Program-made: the position numbers and the translations under genes | Origin: Eucalyptus grandis | Taxonomy: Eukaryota > Streptophyta > Magnoliopsida > Myrtales > Myrtaceae | DNA length: 64,000 nucleotides | Assembly: GCF_016545825.1 (NCBI RefSeq) | Contig: NC_052613.1 | Location: forward strand, 57,176,833 to 57,240,832 | Direction: 5' to 3' | In this document: positions 35,891 through 47,599 of the stretch, one piece after another | Layout: every line of letters starts with the position of its first letter | How positions within the stretch are numbered: the stretch's first letter is position 1 | The notes under the pieces: model-generated | The model's input: the letters and a program-made list of their open reading frames with translations, nothing else | Told to the model about the DNA's origin: nothing | The model's database searches: none

Positions 35891-36460
35891 CGGGTGAGGG
35901 CGTCGTGGCCGGTCAAACAAAGCGAGGGCACGATACCCTTGCTTGGATATATAGGCAAGTTGATATATTTCTATTAACATATTCATAAAATTCTTTTATG
36001 ATGTTAGTTAATGTATTTCTCTAATTCTCTATGTATGCATGCATGCATGTATGCATGTATGTATGTATGTATGTATGTATGTGCTTTAGAGACCTTCAAC
36101 GTGGACTTCTTCCTTTCAATGAATCTACCAACCTTCCTCCCGCGGACTTCCTCCCTTTCGCCTACCCTTCCGACCTCTACTGCTTTTATTTAAGCCGTAC
36201 AATACAGCTTTCACTTGTACCCTACCATCCATGACTACCATCCATTGCTCCAGAGTCCTGATCCCATCGATGTCCAGCTTTTTCTAGACAATAATTGATC
36301 AGGATTTCAGAAAAAACGTGGACTACCCGAAAATCCAGGTGCGTGAGTTCCGTGTAATTCCCCGCGAAACCACTATAAGTAAAGGGATAGTGTGGATCGT
36401 GGAGTCTAAATGCTTGAGAGTGGGGAAAACTGTTTTGAAGTCGGAAGTTGGAAACTAACC
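35891..36460. other. Element core remnant, ATGT/ATGC microsatellite (36031-36082) and leader of the HS1-like gene
   Basis: The first 60 bp continue the GC-rich core that was split at 28106. A tetranucleotide (ATGC/ATGT)n run occupies 36031-36082. The rest is the presumed promoter and 5' leader of the next gene, with no separate gene recognised. Confidence 0.5.
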
Positions 36461-37015
36461 ATGGAGGAAGCGTCACGACCAAAAGAGAAAACAATGGAGG
36501 AAGCGAAGGGATTCGTGAGGCGTGTGTTGCTATTCAAGTTCAAAGCCGAAACAGCCCCTGACCACATCGAGCAGCTCATCAAGGATCACTCCAATCTCGT
36601 CAACCTCGTCGAATCCTTAAAATCTTGGCACATGTATTCTCCTCTCTCTGTCTAATCTCTACGTTCTTCTTTCCCTTTCTTTTGCGCTCTTTCCCATTAT
36701 CCCCCTCGATAGAAGTTGGGTGCGCCTACGTCCTCATATTTATGTCTTGGTGTATCTGTCATGGAACGTTCCTCAGCAGTCTGTTCAGATGTCTGATCTT
36801 GGGTTGTCATTTCTCATGTGACATTTAGGGGAAAGGATGTGAGCGTCAAGTACTCAAATGAGGGCTTCACGCACGTCATCGAGCTAACATTTGAAAGCAC
36901 CGAGGGAATAGCAGCGTACATGGGTCATCCTGCTCACCTCGAAATGCACGAGCGCATCTGGCCTCATTTGGAGAAGATAGTCGTGATCGACTACAAACCA
37001 ACTCTCTGTAACTGA
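36461..37015 (+). CDS. Stress-response A/B-barrel domain protein, HS1-like
   Basis: Two exons, 36461-36633 and 36829-37015, join in frame through a GT-AG intron and encode 119 aa. The protein has a dimeric alpha/beta-barrel (Dabb) fold. Arabidopsis HS1 of this family is a small stress-induced antimicrobial protein. Visible features are RRVLLFKFKAETAPDHIEQL, HSNLVNLVESLKSWH, GKDVSVKYSNEGFTH, HPAHLEMHERIWPHLEK and the ending VVIDYKPT, all characteristic. A second in-frame ATG at 36494 begins MEEAKGF and would give 108 aa, close to the 109 aa of HS1, so it may be the true start. The first start adds an 11-residue prefix that itself begins MEEAS. No lesions are seen. Confidence 0.9.
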
Positions 37016-37958
37016 ATCGAACATTGCATTGCAAGCTCTACTTGTATTGCGTATGAATAATAAGGTTTTTTAACGTATGATGGAACTGAAGTTCTGAGGG
37101 TGCCATTTTCTTTGGGCAAGGTGATTAATTTGGTTCAGACTTGAGAGACTTACTTTGCAAATTACAAGTCAGAAATCATGCTATATTGAATCTCAACCAC
37201 TGTTTTGATCAAAGGTTGGGATTCAATCTTAAGGAATAAGATAAAAAATACTAAAGGATTAAGTAATTTTATGATTGACTGAAATTTTAATCACATAGAT
37301 TAGTGACATGACATAACTCATGGCCTAGATAAATCCTAAATGAACAGTGGAGATCGAATTCTCTTTTAAATTAAAAAAAAAAAATGTTTAAGGGCATTTT
37401 AGTCATTTTCGTCCTGAAAGGGCAATTTTGTAGTTTCAATAGAAAAAAAAAAGAAAAGAAAGAAGAAGGGGTTAGGAGGGCTGGTGAGTGAGACAAATAT
37501 TTTACTTTTTTTTTTTTTTGAAAAATGAAAAATATTTTTCCTTATTTTAGAAGATTATTTTTTAAATCGATAAAAAGTGTTTTTTCTTGACTAGTTCATT
37601 TTCCATGAACGAGACGTCAAAAAAGCCAAAAATATTTTTCAAATTATTTTTGTGAAATAAAAAGTATGAGTTAGATTACGGAAGGCGATTGACATATAAA
37701 GACGAATGATTTTCCTTATTCCTACAAGGCATAGAGGAAAAATTTACAATTTCAACTCTCTTTTGCAATGACTTTAAACAAAATCATTTCCCGCACCAAA
37801 AGTTAGAAAAAGAAAAAGAAAAAGAAAAAGGAATTAGGGCCGATGTTGCTTTGCTTTGGGCCTGAAACGCCCGAGGCAGCACCACAAGAAGGAGGAGACG
37901 CAGCGAGAGAAAGTGGCGCCATCGACAGAAGCAAGCGGCTCCCTCCGCAATCTCGAAA
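37016..37958. other. 3' flank, AT-rich repeat (about 37470-37690) and 5' region of the DFO-like gene
   Basis: The 37470-37690 stretch contains GAAAAATATTTTTC-type inverted motifs. It resembles part of 44020-44690, so it is probably a fragment of the same AT-rich repeat family. A (GAAAAA)n-like run at 37807-37831 precedes the gene. No coding sequence is recognised. Confidence 0.4.
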
Positions 37959-40900
37959 ATGGCGGACGCGCTCTCGTCGCCGGAAGTCTCTCTCTTTCTC
38001 TCCCTCATCGAGCTCAGAAGGTTCGCGTCGACGCTCGTTTCGCGAGGCTGATACAGTGCGCGGACGCCGCCGGCAATCGTTCGTGTTGACATCGCGCACT
38101 TCCATCGCCATTCGCAGGTTCGACGATGCGGCTCTCGGCCTTCTCCGGACCTTGCTGGTCTCCAAGGACGTGGACTCGGCGGTTCAAGTGCGATCGAGCC
38201 TAGAACGGTTCCTGAGATTCGAGACTCTTCGTGTACTTCGGGAGATCGTGGATGAGAGCGTCGTTCGTGTGCTTTCGGTTCTCGAGTTCCTGGTTCGAGC
38301 TTTTGCCGTCATTGGGGATTTTGAGGTCAGTGCCACCTCTTCCGTTATGCATGATTTCAAAAAAAAAAAAAAAAAAAAAAAAATCCTGAAAGAGGAACTG
38401 ATGATTTAACTTATGTATGTTTCTAAACGCACGATGAACAGATGAGCTGATTTATGTCATCGTTTCTTCTTCTTCTTCTTTTTCTTCTTCTTTGTTATGA
38501 CCAATTGACCATTTACGACGTTGAAGCCAGATCCTTGATGGAATTGTCGATGAATTAGGGGCTTCCTTAGTCGAATGCTGATCACGTTCCTACAGCCTTG
38601 GATGTAGTCTTGGAGGGGCCTTTTTCATTCCTTTTGTGTTTGGTTTGTATGATCTTATCAGAGTTGCTTGGCACTGAGGTACGAAGCACTTGTTTTTCGG
38701 GAAAACAAATCTGGAGTTCATCAATGGCTACAAGTTGGTCACACCGAATGGGAGAACTTTGCCAAGGATGCGCTTGACAATGGTTTTTATCCCATTGCCA
38801 CAAAGGTAGCATATTGTTGCTGCCATAGTTCCATTGACCTCTCAAAGTTTTCACTGCAATGCTGAGTGGAAAATGAAGCAATGTGCATTTCTTCAATGCC
38901 ACACGGGGGCGATATCTATTCTCATTTCCAAATCATGGTTGGTAGCAATTTGGATAACTAGGTTTGGAACTATGCATCTTCAAGCTGATATTAGTATTCC
39001 AATGCTGTTGTATCTTATTGACCAGATTAATTGGTACATGCATCGAATTCTATTTGACTGGTCGAGTAAGTCGATGTATTAAGGTGTGGTGGATCAAGAC
39101 GACTACTTTGGACTTCCTTACGACAACTCCGTCAATAACAAAACTGTGTTTAGCTGGATACTTAGAATGCGTTGTCGGACATAGAAGTTAGTTATGAATG
39201 TATCAGTGTCTGCATTGACAAATTGCTCTCTGCCGTTCCCGTGGCGATGCATTGACAATCCAAACTAGGACAGTCAGCATGAACGCGGGACTATTTAATA
39301 TGTAATATACTCAATAATCCGCAGGCAGTAACAGTTTCCTCACTTTTGTCATGCAAGTCTTTTATTTATTCACCATCAAGTGTTTTTGAGGACTTCCGCC
39401 TTAAAATTAGCATGTCTAACTTATGTGGATGCAGACCAATATGCTTTTGATGCTTTTTAAACTAGTATTACGTCCCCTGAATTATAATGTGCAGTCTTCA
39501 CCTATGCTTTTGGTTTTTCCCTCCTTTGCCAACCAGGCATGTGAAAATGCCCTTCTATATCTACGGAGGAGTGATACTTCTGGCTTGGAAAATTTCACTG
39601 GAGATATCCAGAGTATAGTAAGTCTCAAGGAAGTTGCTATTGCATCCACTGGTGCATGCAGTGGTATGTTGTATGTAAAGCATTAGTCTTATCTATTTTT
39701 ATCTGATCTTATCTCTACTGCTTGTCCTGCCTCTATCATACTAATGGTCCATGAACATTCTCTCTTCGATATAATACTTTACTCTGCTAATGGAAGGATA
39801 TAATCCATAAAAGAATTCTCTCAATTTTCTTTCATGATGCACTTTAGGGCATGATGTTACAGTGACAGTTGACAATGTTGGTTCAAACTCATAATATTTT
39901 TATTTCTTCCTTGAAAATGTTTTGGTGAAGTTACATTATTTTTGGATGCGCCATTTAAGTTGCTCCATTTGATCAAGTCTGTATGTAAGTATTCTTTGCG
40001 CTGAGCGCTTATGGAGAATGGTCGAGGGAGTGGAAGAAATCGACAGTCGTCATTCTGCTGTATTCAAAGACTACAGAGCTTTGAGTGGAAATCTAATTTT
40101 TTATGGAATTTATTAGACAAACTGATATAGATAAACAGAGACAGCTGTTGAACCTGTTCCCTTCGCCTATTCCAACTTTTGCCAGTAGGGATAAATGTAT
40201 CCCTTGGCTCATAGTAGTGATGGCAGCTAAGTAAATGAACCTGAAATTAGATGTGATGATGAAGAAGTACCCTGGTTGTATTATTTAATTGTCCTTTGTT
40301 GACCTACAAGACAACATCGTTGTTAAAGATTTTGCACAGCGTTCTCTAAGTTTACTTCCTTTACTTTTTGATCAATTCTGATTCTCAACATGCAAAGTTG
40401 TTCTTTTCGTTGAAAATAAAAAATTGTAGGTAGCCAGGTCTTGGGCATACTTATATCACTTGAATTAAAATACTTCCCAATGTTGAGTGAACCACGCATC
40501 AAGTTTAGAAACAGCTTGTCGGTGCTGCTGCACTTGCAATTTGCTGGTCAATATTTGCGGAGTCACATGTTCCCTCTTTAGCAGATTTCACCATCTTTAA
40601 GTCAGCAGTGATGTTCATCAATATGAAGCCTGAATATCACAGTGTGTCTAGGGAAATATTTGATTGTATGGAGCGTCAGATGTGAATTTCTGTTGATTAA
40701 ACTCTCCATGTAGAAAGTTTGTCTCGGATGTTACCATAAGAATTTTGGGACTTATTTCAATCTTGACTTGGGACCACTAGCACTTATTTGATTGGTGAGT
40801 GCCTTCAACTGCATTTTAATAAGCTCTTTGCAGCGAATGGAATTCTAAGCATAGTCATTCTGTTGTTTGACTCATCTGGGTATGTACAGTTCAGGCAAAG

Positions 40901-41095
40901 GCAGTGAAATATTTGAAGAGGAAAGAAATGGAGAGAAGCAAACAGCAAGCTTCTACATTAAGAGAAATCCATCCCGTTGCAAGTGTTCTGTTTAGAGATG
41001 GTATTAAGAAGCGTAATGCAAGGAAATTTTCAGAATGCCAAGCTTTAAGGTCAGATGCGAGAAACTCACACACTAAAATTTCAGGTTCCATGTAG
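37959..41095 (+). CDS. DFO: DOUBLE-STRAND BREAK FORMATION (DFO)-like meiotic protein
   Basis: Five exons (37959-38020, 38118-38325, 38662-38805, 39537-39663, 40890-41095) join in frame to 248 codons plus stop. Exon 1 gives MADALSSPEVSLFLSLIELR. A 97-bp intron is followed by RRFDDAALGLLRTLLVSKDV and VLEFLVRAFAVIGDFE. Exon 3 has SCLALRYEALVFRENKSG and WLQVGHTEWENFAKDAL. Exon 4 has ACENALLYLRR; exon 5 has QAKAVKYLKRKEMERSKQQ and LFRDGIKKRNARK. This pattern matches plant DFO, a plant-specific nuclear protein needed for meiotic DNA double-strand breaks in Arabidopsis, where it is about 230-240 aa. Family recognition is from memory and the biochemical role is unknown. The intron 1 donor (AG|GTTCGC) is weak but is the only way to keep frame. 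Introns carry an A-run and a TTC repeat. Confidence 0.75.
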
Positions 41096-42589
41096 TCTCC
41101 TAGCCTTGCACATACGGGTGTAATTGTAATGGTCCATTTCCTGAATATAAAATGATTTGAAAGAAGTTTAAGTTGTAACCTTGACCTCTATGTGAAGAGA
41201 TGGTGCGGTTTCAACTTTTTAAGAACTCGCCATATATTGATCATATATATCTGATAAGATCCAGGTTGCTTGATTTGTGGCTACATTATTTATCAATGGG
41301 GACTACTGCTGCATCAATGCTGTGTTATCATGTCCAAAAAGCATCTTTGTATGGTGTTGTTGGTCCTTTTGAAATGATATATGGCACTTTAAACTTCTTT
41401 CAAATGTTATGAACTCTCAAATACAAGATGGATGGACTTGTGGATATGGAGCCTGGCCAAGGAATTGTGTTCAGAGTAGACGAGACCACATTTCTGGTTC
41501 TTCCGTTAGTCTGAGTTACAGCTTGAAGTTCATAATAGTTGAATTTCAAACGGGTATTGCTTATGCAGTCAAATATTACAAAGGCAGAGTGTTTCACACT
41601 AGCTGAATCGTGTGGGCCACGACACAATGTCGGTCCTTCACCAAACGTGCATTTCCTTTCTAGGTTGTCTACTTCAAAGAAGTCTGAGCACCTGAACTGC
41701 TAGAATCCGAGGGGCAATTACGAGACAAGGGGTATGGGAAACAAATGAGCTGGGTCAAGCCATGGGTATCATGCGCTTGTTGCTTCATCCGAGTCTAATA
41801 TCTGTTCTCTCGTGATGGGAGATCATGAGAACTCCAAATTTGAATTTCCACCAGTCAATTTTGGAGACCGAAAGCCTTTTGTCTCCGTTTCTTTCGGTTT
41901 TTTTTTTTGGGTGAAGATTTTGTCCTTGTTGAATGCTGTGAAGGTCATAGCAATTCTGCTTAAGACCCCTTCTCTCTCTCATTACATAAGACTGCCATTC
42001 TCAAACTTTGCTCCTCAGCTGCACCCGTTTTTCAGAGTTGAGGAACTTGCGTCCCCGTTTGCGTTGAAGTTCGCACGTTCTCTACAGCGGTTAGAGACGA
42101 CTGTCCTCCTAGTGTTTTCACGAAGCTTAAAATCAACGTACCAGTTTCTCACCGTCCAAGGCGTTCCCGAGTTTTTCCGCTTTCCTAGCGGGGCTTTTAG
42201 GGGTTTGAAAGGTTGGTGAACGCGTTTCGCGAGGTGGCAAACCCGCTGAAAGGAGTTCAGCCCAAGCCTTTCGTTTTCGCCTTTCTGAAATCTAACCGTA
42301 CACCTATAATAAAATGAACAGCTGTCTGGTGAGGACGATAATACCATTGGCGCAATTTTCTTGACAATCAGTTCAACACCGAATGCCCCCGATGAGGTGC
42401 GAATCAACTCGGTTTCCCAGAATTTGCGAAAGAGAAAAATATTGTTTTATTCTCATTTACTAGCAAATTATTAGCTTGCGGTCCTTTTGACGAAATCAGT
42501 GGGAAAGAATTGCAGCATAAGGTTGAAAGTTCAGCGTCCAATTAGTCTATGTGCAGACTATGTGTCTCTCAACAATGTGTAAATATTTT
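41096..42589. other. Intergenic, no gene recognised
   Basis: ORFs of 130-135 codons overlap on both strands at 41812-42407. They show no domain, and each appears to be the other's complement. No repeat boundaries were seen. Confidence 0.4.
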
Positions 42590-43380
42590 GAAAGTGCATT
42601 TGAATTCTTAAACTTGCAAAAAGTACAATTAAATCTTAAAACATTTTAAATTGGTGCAATTGAGTTTTGTTAACTCTGTCCAATTTGATTGATGGAAATT
42701 GCTGACTTGTTTTTTTTTTTTTCATTATTATTTTTCTATCTTACATTGTTGGCGTACCTACAATGATATCGTTTGGATCCAAATCTGATTTTTATATATT
42801 TTTAAAATTAAAATAAAAAAGCTAAATTGTAATTATTATTTTTTTTTTAAAGGAGAAGGGTGAGAATGCAGCCCTCAACCGTTGCTGCCCCCACCATTGC
42901 TACGAAGGGCCAATGAGAGTGGGGAATGGCTAGCGACCTCACTTGCTATGACCCTTGCCTATTGTTGGTGAGGGTTGCCATTCACTGGTCAAGACCCGAC
43001 GAACCCCATCAACCATCCTCCACTGTTGCTAGCTCTTCCTAGCAATGGTGGGCGGCAATGGCGACGAGAGCTTGCAACCCTTAGCCGCCTAGTTTATCAC
43101 CCCTCTCTTTATATGTATATTAGTTTATTTTTAAATTTAATTTCACTAAAATTCGAATTAAAAAAATTGGACTAAAATGATATCATTTACTGTATGTTTC
43201 ATGTTTTTAGCCATGTCATCGTCATGTAAGGGAGAGAAAATATTAAAAATAACCACATTGACATTTTCTATTAACTAAGTTGGACGAAGTTAATAAAATA
43301 ACTTGATTGCATCAATTTGATAGACTTCCATTACTCTTATTCCTAAACATTAATATCAAAACGCACATGTGCAAAAGAAA
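42590..43380. mobile_element. GC-cored non-autonomous element with imperfect inverted arms
   Basis: Left arm motifs (AAGTGCATTTGAATTCTTAA, GTGCAATTGAGTT, TTAACTCTGTCCAA) recur in order in the reverse complement of the right arm (GATGCAATCAAGTT, TTAACTTCGTCCAA). The core at about 42890-43085 has CCCTCA/GGTGAGGGT-type motifs. It is related in layout to the elements at 9778, 27640 and 54287. No target duplication was found. Confidence 0.5.
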
Positions 43381-44019
43381 CAAATGAGAAAATAGTCCTG
43401 GTCATAAGTCAAGCTGTTTTACCAAGTCATTTGAAATTGTCATCAGAATATTCCTTCGATGCCATAAACAAATCCAACTGCAACTATGATAAAATATCTA
43501 CTAAAGATGGTTGCTGATTTAACATTTGGTAAGAACTCTTAAATATTGGGTCATTTCCCTCTAAATCGACTCTTTTGAGCACATAATCAATTTGCACCAG
43601 GAATGACCGTCCTACTGTTTCACAAACACTGGGCAATTACTATAATTCACACATTTTGTGTGTTCCTCTGGCAGTCTCAAAAGATTATTCGATCTCAAGG
43701 ATTGATATAAAAAGCTTAATATGTGTTCCTAAGACGGCGACCGTGGTTTCTTGTAAGTGAAATATATGAACTCACCAACTTTTATGTCCTGAGAGTCATT
43801 TTCACAGAATTTCATATATTATCACACGATTTGGAAGAACAATGTTTACGAATACTTAAGGCCACCTATTAGTTTTTAGTTTGTAAGTTAAAGTTACTTA
43901 TTGCGCATGAGGTTAAATGCTCATGTGTGCAAGCTTTTAAAAGACGTAGGCTCGAATCGTTTTGTGAAAAAGTTGCGTTTTTAGAAAATATTTTTCAAAA
44001 AGTCACTTTTTTAAGAAAA

Positions 44020-44690
44020 TGATAGTATTTTTGATGTTTCACTAGAACCTGAAAGTAATTAAAAAATATTTTTGCCGTTTGGTGTTGAAAATTTGATTTG
44101 ATTTTCCTCCTTCCATTGCTTTTCATAATTTTTTAAAATTATTCTTAAAAAATAAAAAAAATTTCCCTTTTTCTTCCCTTTTTTTTTTCCTACTTCTTCT
44201 TCTTCGATTAATCGCAAGTCACATCAATGATTGGCGACCGGCCACAAACTTGCTAGATTTCAGCAAGCTTGAGCTTGTGGCGAGGCTTACGCTTACCGAC
44301 CTTGGGTGAGCTCGAGGCTTGTGTTTGCTGATCTAGTGAGTGGTGAGCATGCCTGTGGCTGGTGATCGACTAAAGAAGGGGATAAGATAAAATAAAGAAA
44401 GGAAAAAGAGAAAAATAATATTTGAATATTTGAATTTTTTTAAAAAGAAAGAAGAAAAAAGAAAGAAGAGGGGACTCGCATGGCCATCCTAAAAGGTGAA
44501 ATAAGAGAAAGTGAGTGATGAAAATATTTTCCGGAAAAAAAAAATATTTTCTCATATTTCAGAAGACATTTTTGTTGATGGAAAATATTTTTCTCAATTA
44601 GTTCTTTTTTCGAGAATCAATTATAAAAAAAAAAATGAAAAATATTTTTCAAGTTGTTTTTGGTGAAATCAACGGACCTGTTTTAGTTGG
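44020..44690. repeat. AT-rich repeat with a GC-rich centre, related to 37470-37690
   Basis: Flanks are rich in AAAATATTTTTC motifs. The centre (44210-44370) has GGCGACCGGCC and GGCGAGGC motifs followed by an A/G tract. It probably represents another non-autonomous DNA element, but its termini are not resolved. The preceding 43381-44019 is AT-rich without a recognised gene. Confidence 0.4.
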
Positions 44691-44984
44691 GTTAAAGGAA
44701 GAGTCGTGAATCAAACGCCGACAAAAAGCAATGATTCCCGTGGGCCGTCGTCCAAGACCAAGAGGTGCAGTCAGGGCATGACACGTGCACGTCGTGTTCC
44801 TCAGAGGACAACAGCGGCGCTCGTATGAACGCATAAGCCCAATTTAAGAATGTCTGGCGTGCTGCTCTTATAGATGTGCCACGATTTTTATGCTCTTATA
44901 GATGTGCCACAAAGTGGTACGACGATTGCAATGAAGGTGTCTCGGTAAAGGTAGTATTTTGGTTCGTTAAATGTGGCTGAGATC

Positions 44985-45160
44985 CTACCTTTTGGGAAAC
45001 ACATGATTGGCTATGGTAATTCTACTTCTTTGTGGCATGACAATCGGCATCCGCATGGCATCTTAGCTGATAAACATCTTGTAGTGGGTTGTTCGTGTGG
45101 CTCAAATATTGCCGCAGATGCTGAGGTTTCTTCTGTGATTTGAGTACTCTCAATGGTTCT
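44985..45160 (+). pseudogene. LINE (L1-type) reverse transcriptase C-terminal fragment
   Basis: The + frame gives IGYGNSTSLWHDNRHPHGIL, then ADKHLVVG, resembling the zf-RVT region of plant LINE ORF2 (typically IGDG.S..LWHDNW.P.G.L). Stops follow. No 5' part, poly(A) tail or target duplication was identified. A short tandem repeat (TGCTCTTATAGATGTGCCAC, twice) lies just upstream at about 44859-44910. The stretch from 45161 to 45716 shows no gene. Confidence 0.5.
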
Positions 45161-45716
45161 ACCCTCATGCCAGATCAGAGGACTCAGCAGCTATCCAAGC
45201 AGCTCCTTGTGGTGCCATTTAACCTAGTATTTAACGTGAAGATAAAGAGTGATCTGTACCAGAACCGCCAGTGGACTGTTTAGTTCAGGAAATGCTCGGC
45301 ATATTGTGATGAAAAGAAGTAATAAAGTGGAGGCATAGTCTCTTGTGGTTCTTTCCCAATATTCGCGGAGTTAGCTCCCTAAAGTGAATGGCTGTGCATG
45401 ATTAGCTTCCTACATTTCTTTTTTTCCTTGCCGGTGGTAACCTTCCGACTTTGGAAAGAATAAGGAGACAGATGATCAGGTACTACTTGTCCTCTCCGTC
45501 GATGCACATTGGCGTTTTCAACAAGCATGTCTGAAAACCTTTGCCCCTCAGAACTTGGCTTAACCGGGTCACCTCAGCAGTCCAATCACCAGGCTGTCTT
45601 GTAATCAAACACGAACTCGTAGCCTCGTTTCATAAGACGAGCGTGCACCTCATCCACATCATTCTGCATAATCAATCATTATCTTACTGTTAGATGGAGG
45701 ATGCACTAGCGCAAGG

Positions 45717-45938
45717 CTTCCCCGTAGCTCATAGACGGTAACATTAGCGATGACTCATCTGCACAAGTTTAGCACGCAAGAGAACCAAATCGAGATGCTT
45801 AGGGTCAATTTCGAGCTGAGGATCTATATGCTTCCCCGTAGCTCATAGACGGTAAGATTAGCAATGGCTCATCTGCACAAGTTTCGCACGCAAGAGAACC
45901 AAATTGAGATGCTTAGGGTTAATTTCGAGCTGAGGATC

Positions 45939-45944
<6 letters not shown>
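45717..45944 (+). repeat. Tandem duplication of a 114-bp unit, followed by (GA)n
   Basis: Units 45717-45830 and 45831-45944 are directly adjacent and nearly identical, with only a handful of substitutions. They begin CTTCCCCGTAGCTC and end GGATCTATATG. A (GA)n microsatellite (45944-45984) begins at the end of the second unit. No coding function is evident. Confidence 0.9.
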
Positions 45945-45988
<44 letters not shown>

Positions 45989-46598
45989 ATGAGAAGATTC
46001 ACAGCGATTAGCGAGTATTCACATTGGATCTAGCTAGAGATGTCACGAAGTATTGGACATAAAGTCATGGTTTCATGGTTAGATTTCAAAAAAATTTCAT
46101 ATATGTGAACTTTAGGTAGAAAGTAAAGTCAAGTGTGAAATGGATCATTACTCTCGAGATAAGATTGGGTTGCCCCTTCAATATATTTGACATTATCTAA
46201 TCAACCACCTTCTGGAAATTGGAAGTTAAGGCGATTCAATTGAAAAAAGGGATTACACACGGAAGGCAGGTCAATTAAATGGATCATTGTATAGATGTGG
46301 AGAGAGTCAAAGAAGAACGTGGGAACTACACAAGTGCATGGATCGAGATTGCCAACCCATCACGCGCCTAGGCGGTGGTCAACCTCTCCATCCATCCCGT
46401 TGCTTGTGTCTTTAATTTAAAAAAAAAAAAGAAAAAGAAAAAAGAAAAACCTAGTCTCCGTCTGCGATCTAGCTAGTTCGTTTTTCTAATCGAGTAATTA
46501 TGATGGTGTTTAGATTTCAAAACGATGCATGTGCATCCAATTTATGTACTGCAGCAGGCTAGGGAAAACACGTCCACGCTGTCACCTTCGCTCTCTAG

Positions 46599-46605
46599 TA
46601 TAAAT
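46599..46605 (+). promoter_or_regulatory. TATA box of the LBD gene
   Basis: TATAAAT lies 147 bp upstream of the start codon at 46746. Expected transcription start is near 46630. The transcript would then include the short upstream ORF at 46669. Confidence 0.5.
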
Positions 46606-46668
46606 GGCCATTTCCACATGCCCTTTTGTCTTCAGCTCTAAGCTTGCAACATTGTGCTGCTGCAACAT

Positions 46669-46794
46669 ATGCTGAGTGTCTGGCTTCGTCTTTCATCAAG
46701 ACGAGCAAGTGCTTTCGTAATACTCACAACCGGGGAAAGGGAATTATGGGAGGATCGTCGGGATCTTCGCCATGTGCTTCCTGCAAGCTGTTGA
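46669..46794 (+). other. Upstream ORF overlapping the LBD start codon
   Basis: An ATG at 46669 opens 41 codons ending with TGA at 46792-46794. It runs past the main ATG (46746) in another frame. If transcribed from the TATA box above, ribosomes starting here would bypass the main start, so it could reduce LBD translation. Conservation was not checked. Confidence 0.4.
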
Positions 46795-46906
46795 GACGCC
46801 GCTGCTCCAAGGATTGCATCTTCGCTCCATATTTCCCACCCCACGACCCTCATAAGTTTGCCATTGTTCATAAGGTCTTTGGTGCCAGTAATCTCAGCAA
46901 AATGTT

Positions 46907-46955
<49 letters not shown>

Positions 46956-47599
46956 CTGTGTGTGGATGTGCAGCCCTCAGTAAACACCCCCACCTTCCAG
47001 TGTGTGTGATCCGAAGTAGTTACCTATTTTCTAGGTCGATTGATTCATGTCGAGTAAGAGCAACTGTACTTTTGGCCTTTAGGTACAGATGTGACCTAGT
47101 GCTGGTGGTGCACTCATTTTTTTTTTTCCAGATCTATCGATACAACAATGGTGGACTATAGAATATGCGTTGATATATATGGTTAATTAGATCAACCCAG
47201 ATGATTTCAGTAACTGTCATAGGGCAGTTTCAGTTCCTCCAGAGTAATTCAGAGCCTGAGGCAATCCGGGTTTTACTTTTGCAGGAACTTCCGGTGAATC
47301 AGAGAGGAGATGCGGTGAGCAGTTTAGTGTACGAGGCAAATGCAAGGGTGAGAGACCCAGTATATGGGTGCGTAGGCACGATATCTTACTTGCAGAATCA
47401 AGTGTCTGAATTGCAGCTTCAGCTTGCAGCGGCCCAAGCAGAAGTTCTTTCCATGCAAATGCACCAAAAGCCACATCTTGTACAACAAGATAGGGAGACG
47501 TCTTTTCTCATGGCTGGGGACAACTTCAACAGCGTTTCACACTATATTGCCGCCAGTGTAATCCAGGATCCTCTTAAGAGAGAGTCCTTTTCGACTTAA
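46746..47599 (+). CDS. LBD12: LOB-domain transcription factor, LBD12-like
   Basis: Two exons, 46746-46910 and 47285-47599, encode 159 aa. The LOB domain is complete. The zinc-binding C-block is CASCKLLRRRCSKDC (CX2CX6CX3C), the GAS block is FGASNLSKMLQ, and the leucine-zipper-like coiled coil is YLQNQVSELQLQLAAAQAEV. The intron falls after MLQ, a conserved position in the family. LBD proteins are nuclear DNA-binding regulators of organ boundaries and lateral organs. Closest by memory is Arabidopsis LBD12/ASL5, which is slightly longer at its C-terminus. The intron begins directly with a (CT)n run (46911-46950) that forms part of the donor site. Reading through the intron adds 33 codons, then a stop. 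The ATG at 46746 was chosen because it matches the usual MGG start. Confidence 0.92.

Noticed and set aside
41812..42407. Mirror ORFs of 130-135 codons
   Set aside because: No domain, no splice or promoter context; each is the complement of the other.
45700..46000. CRISPR-like array
   Set aside because: Only two adjacent 114-bp units without spacers; a plain tandem duplication in a eukaryotic genome.
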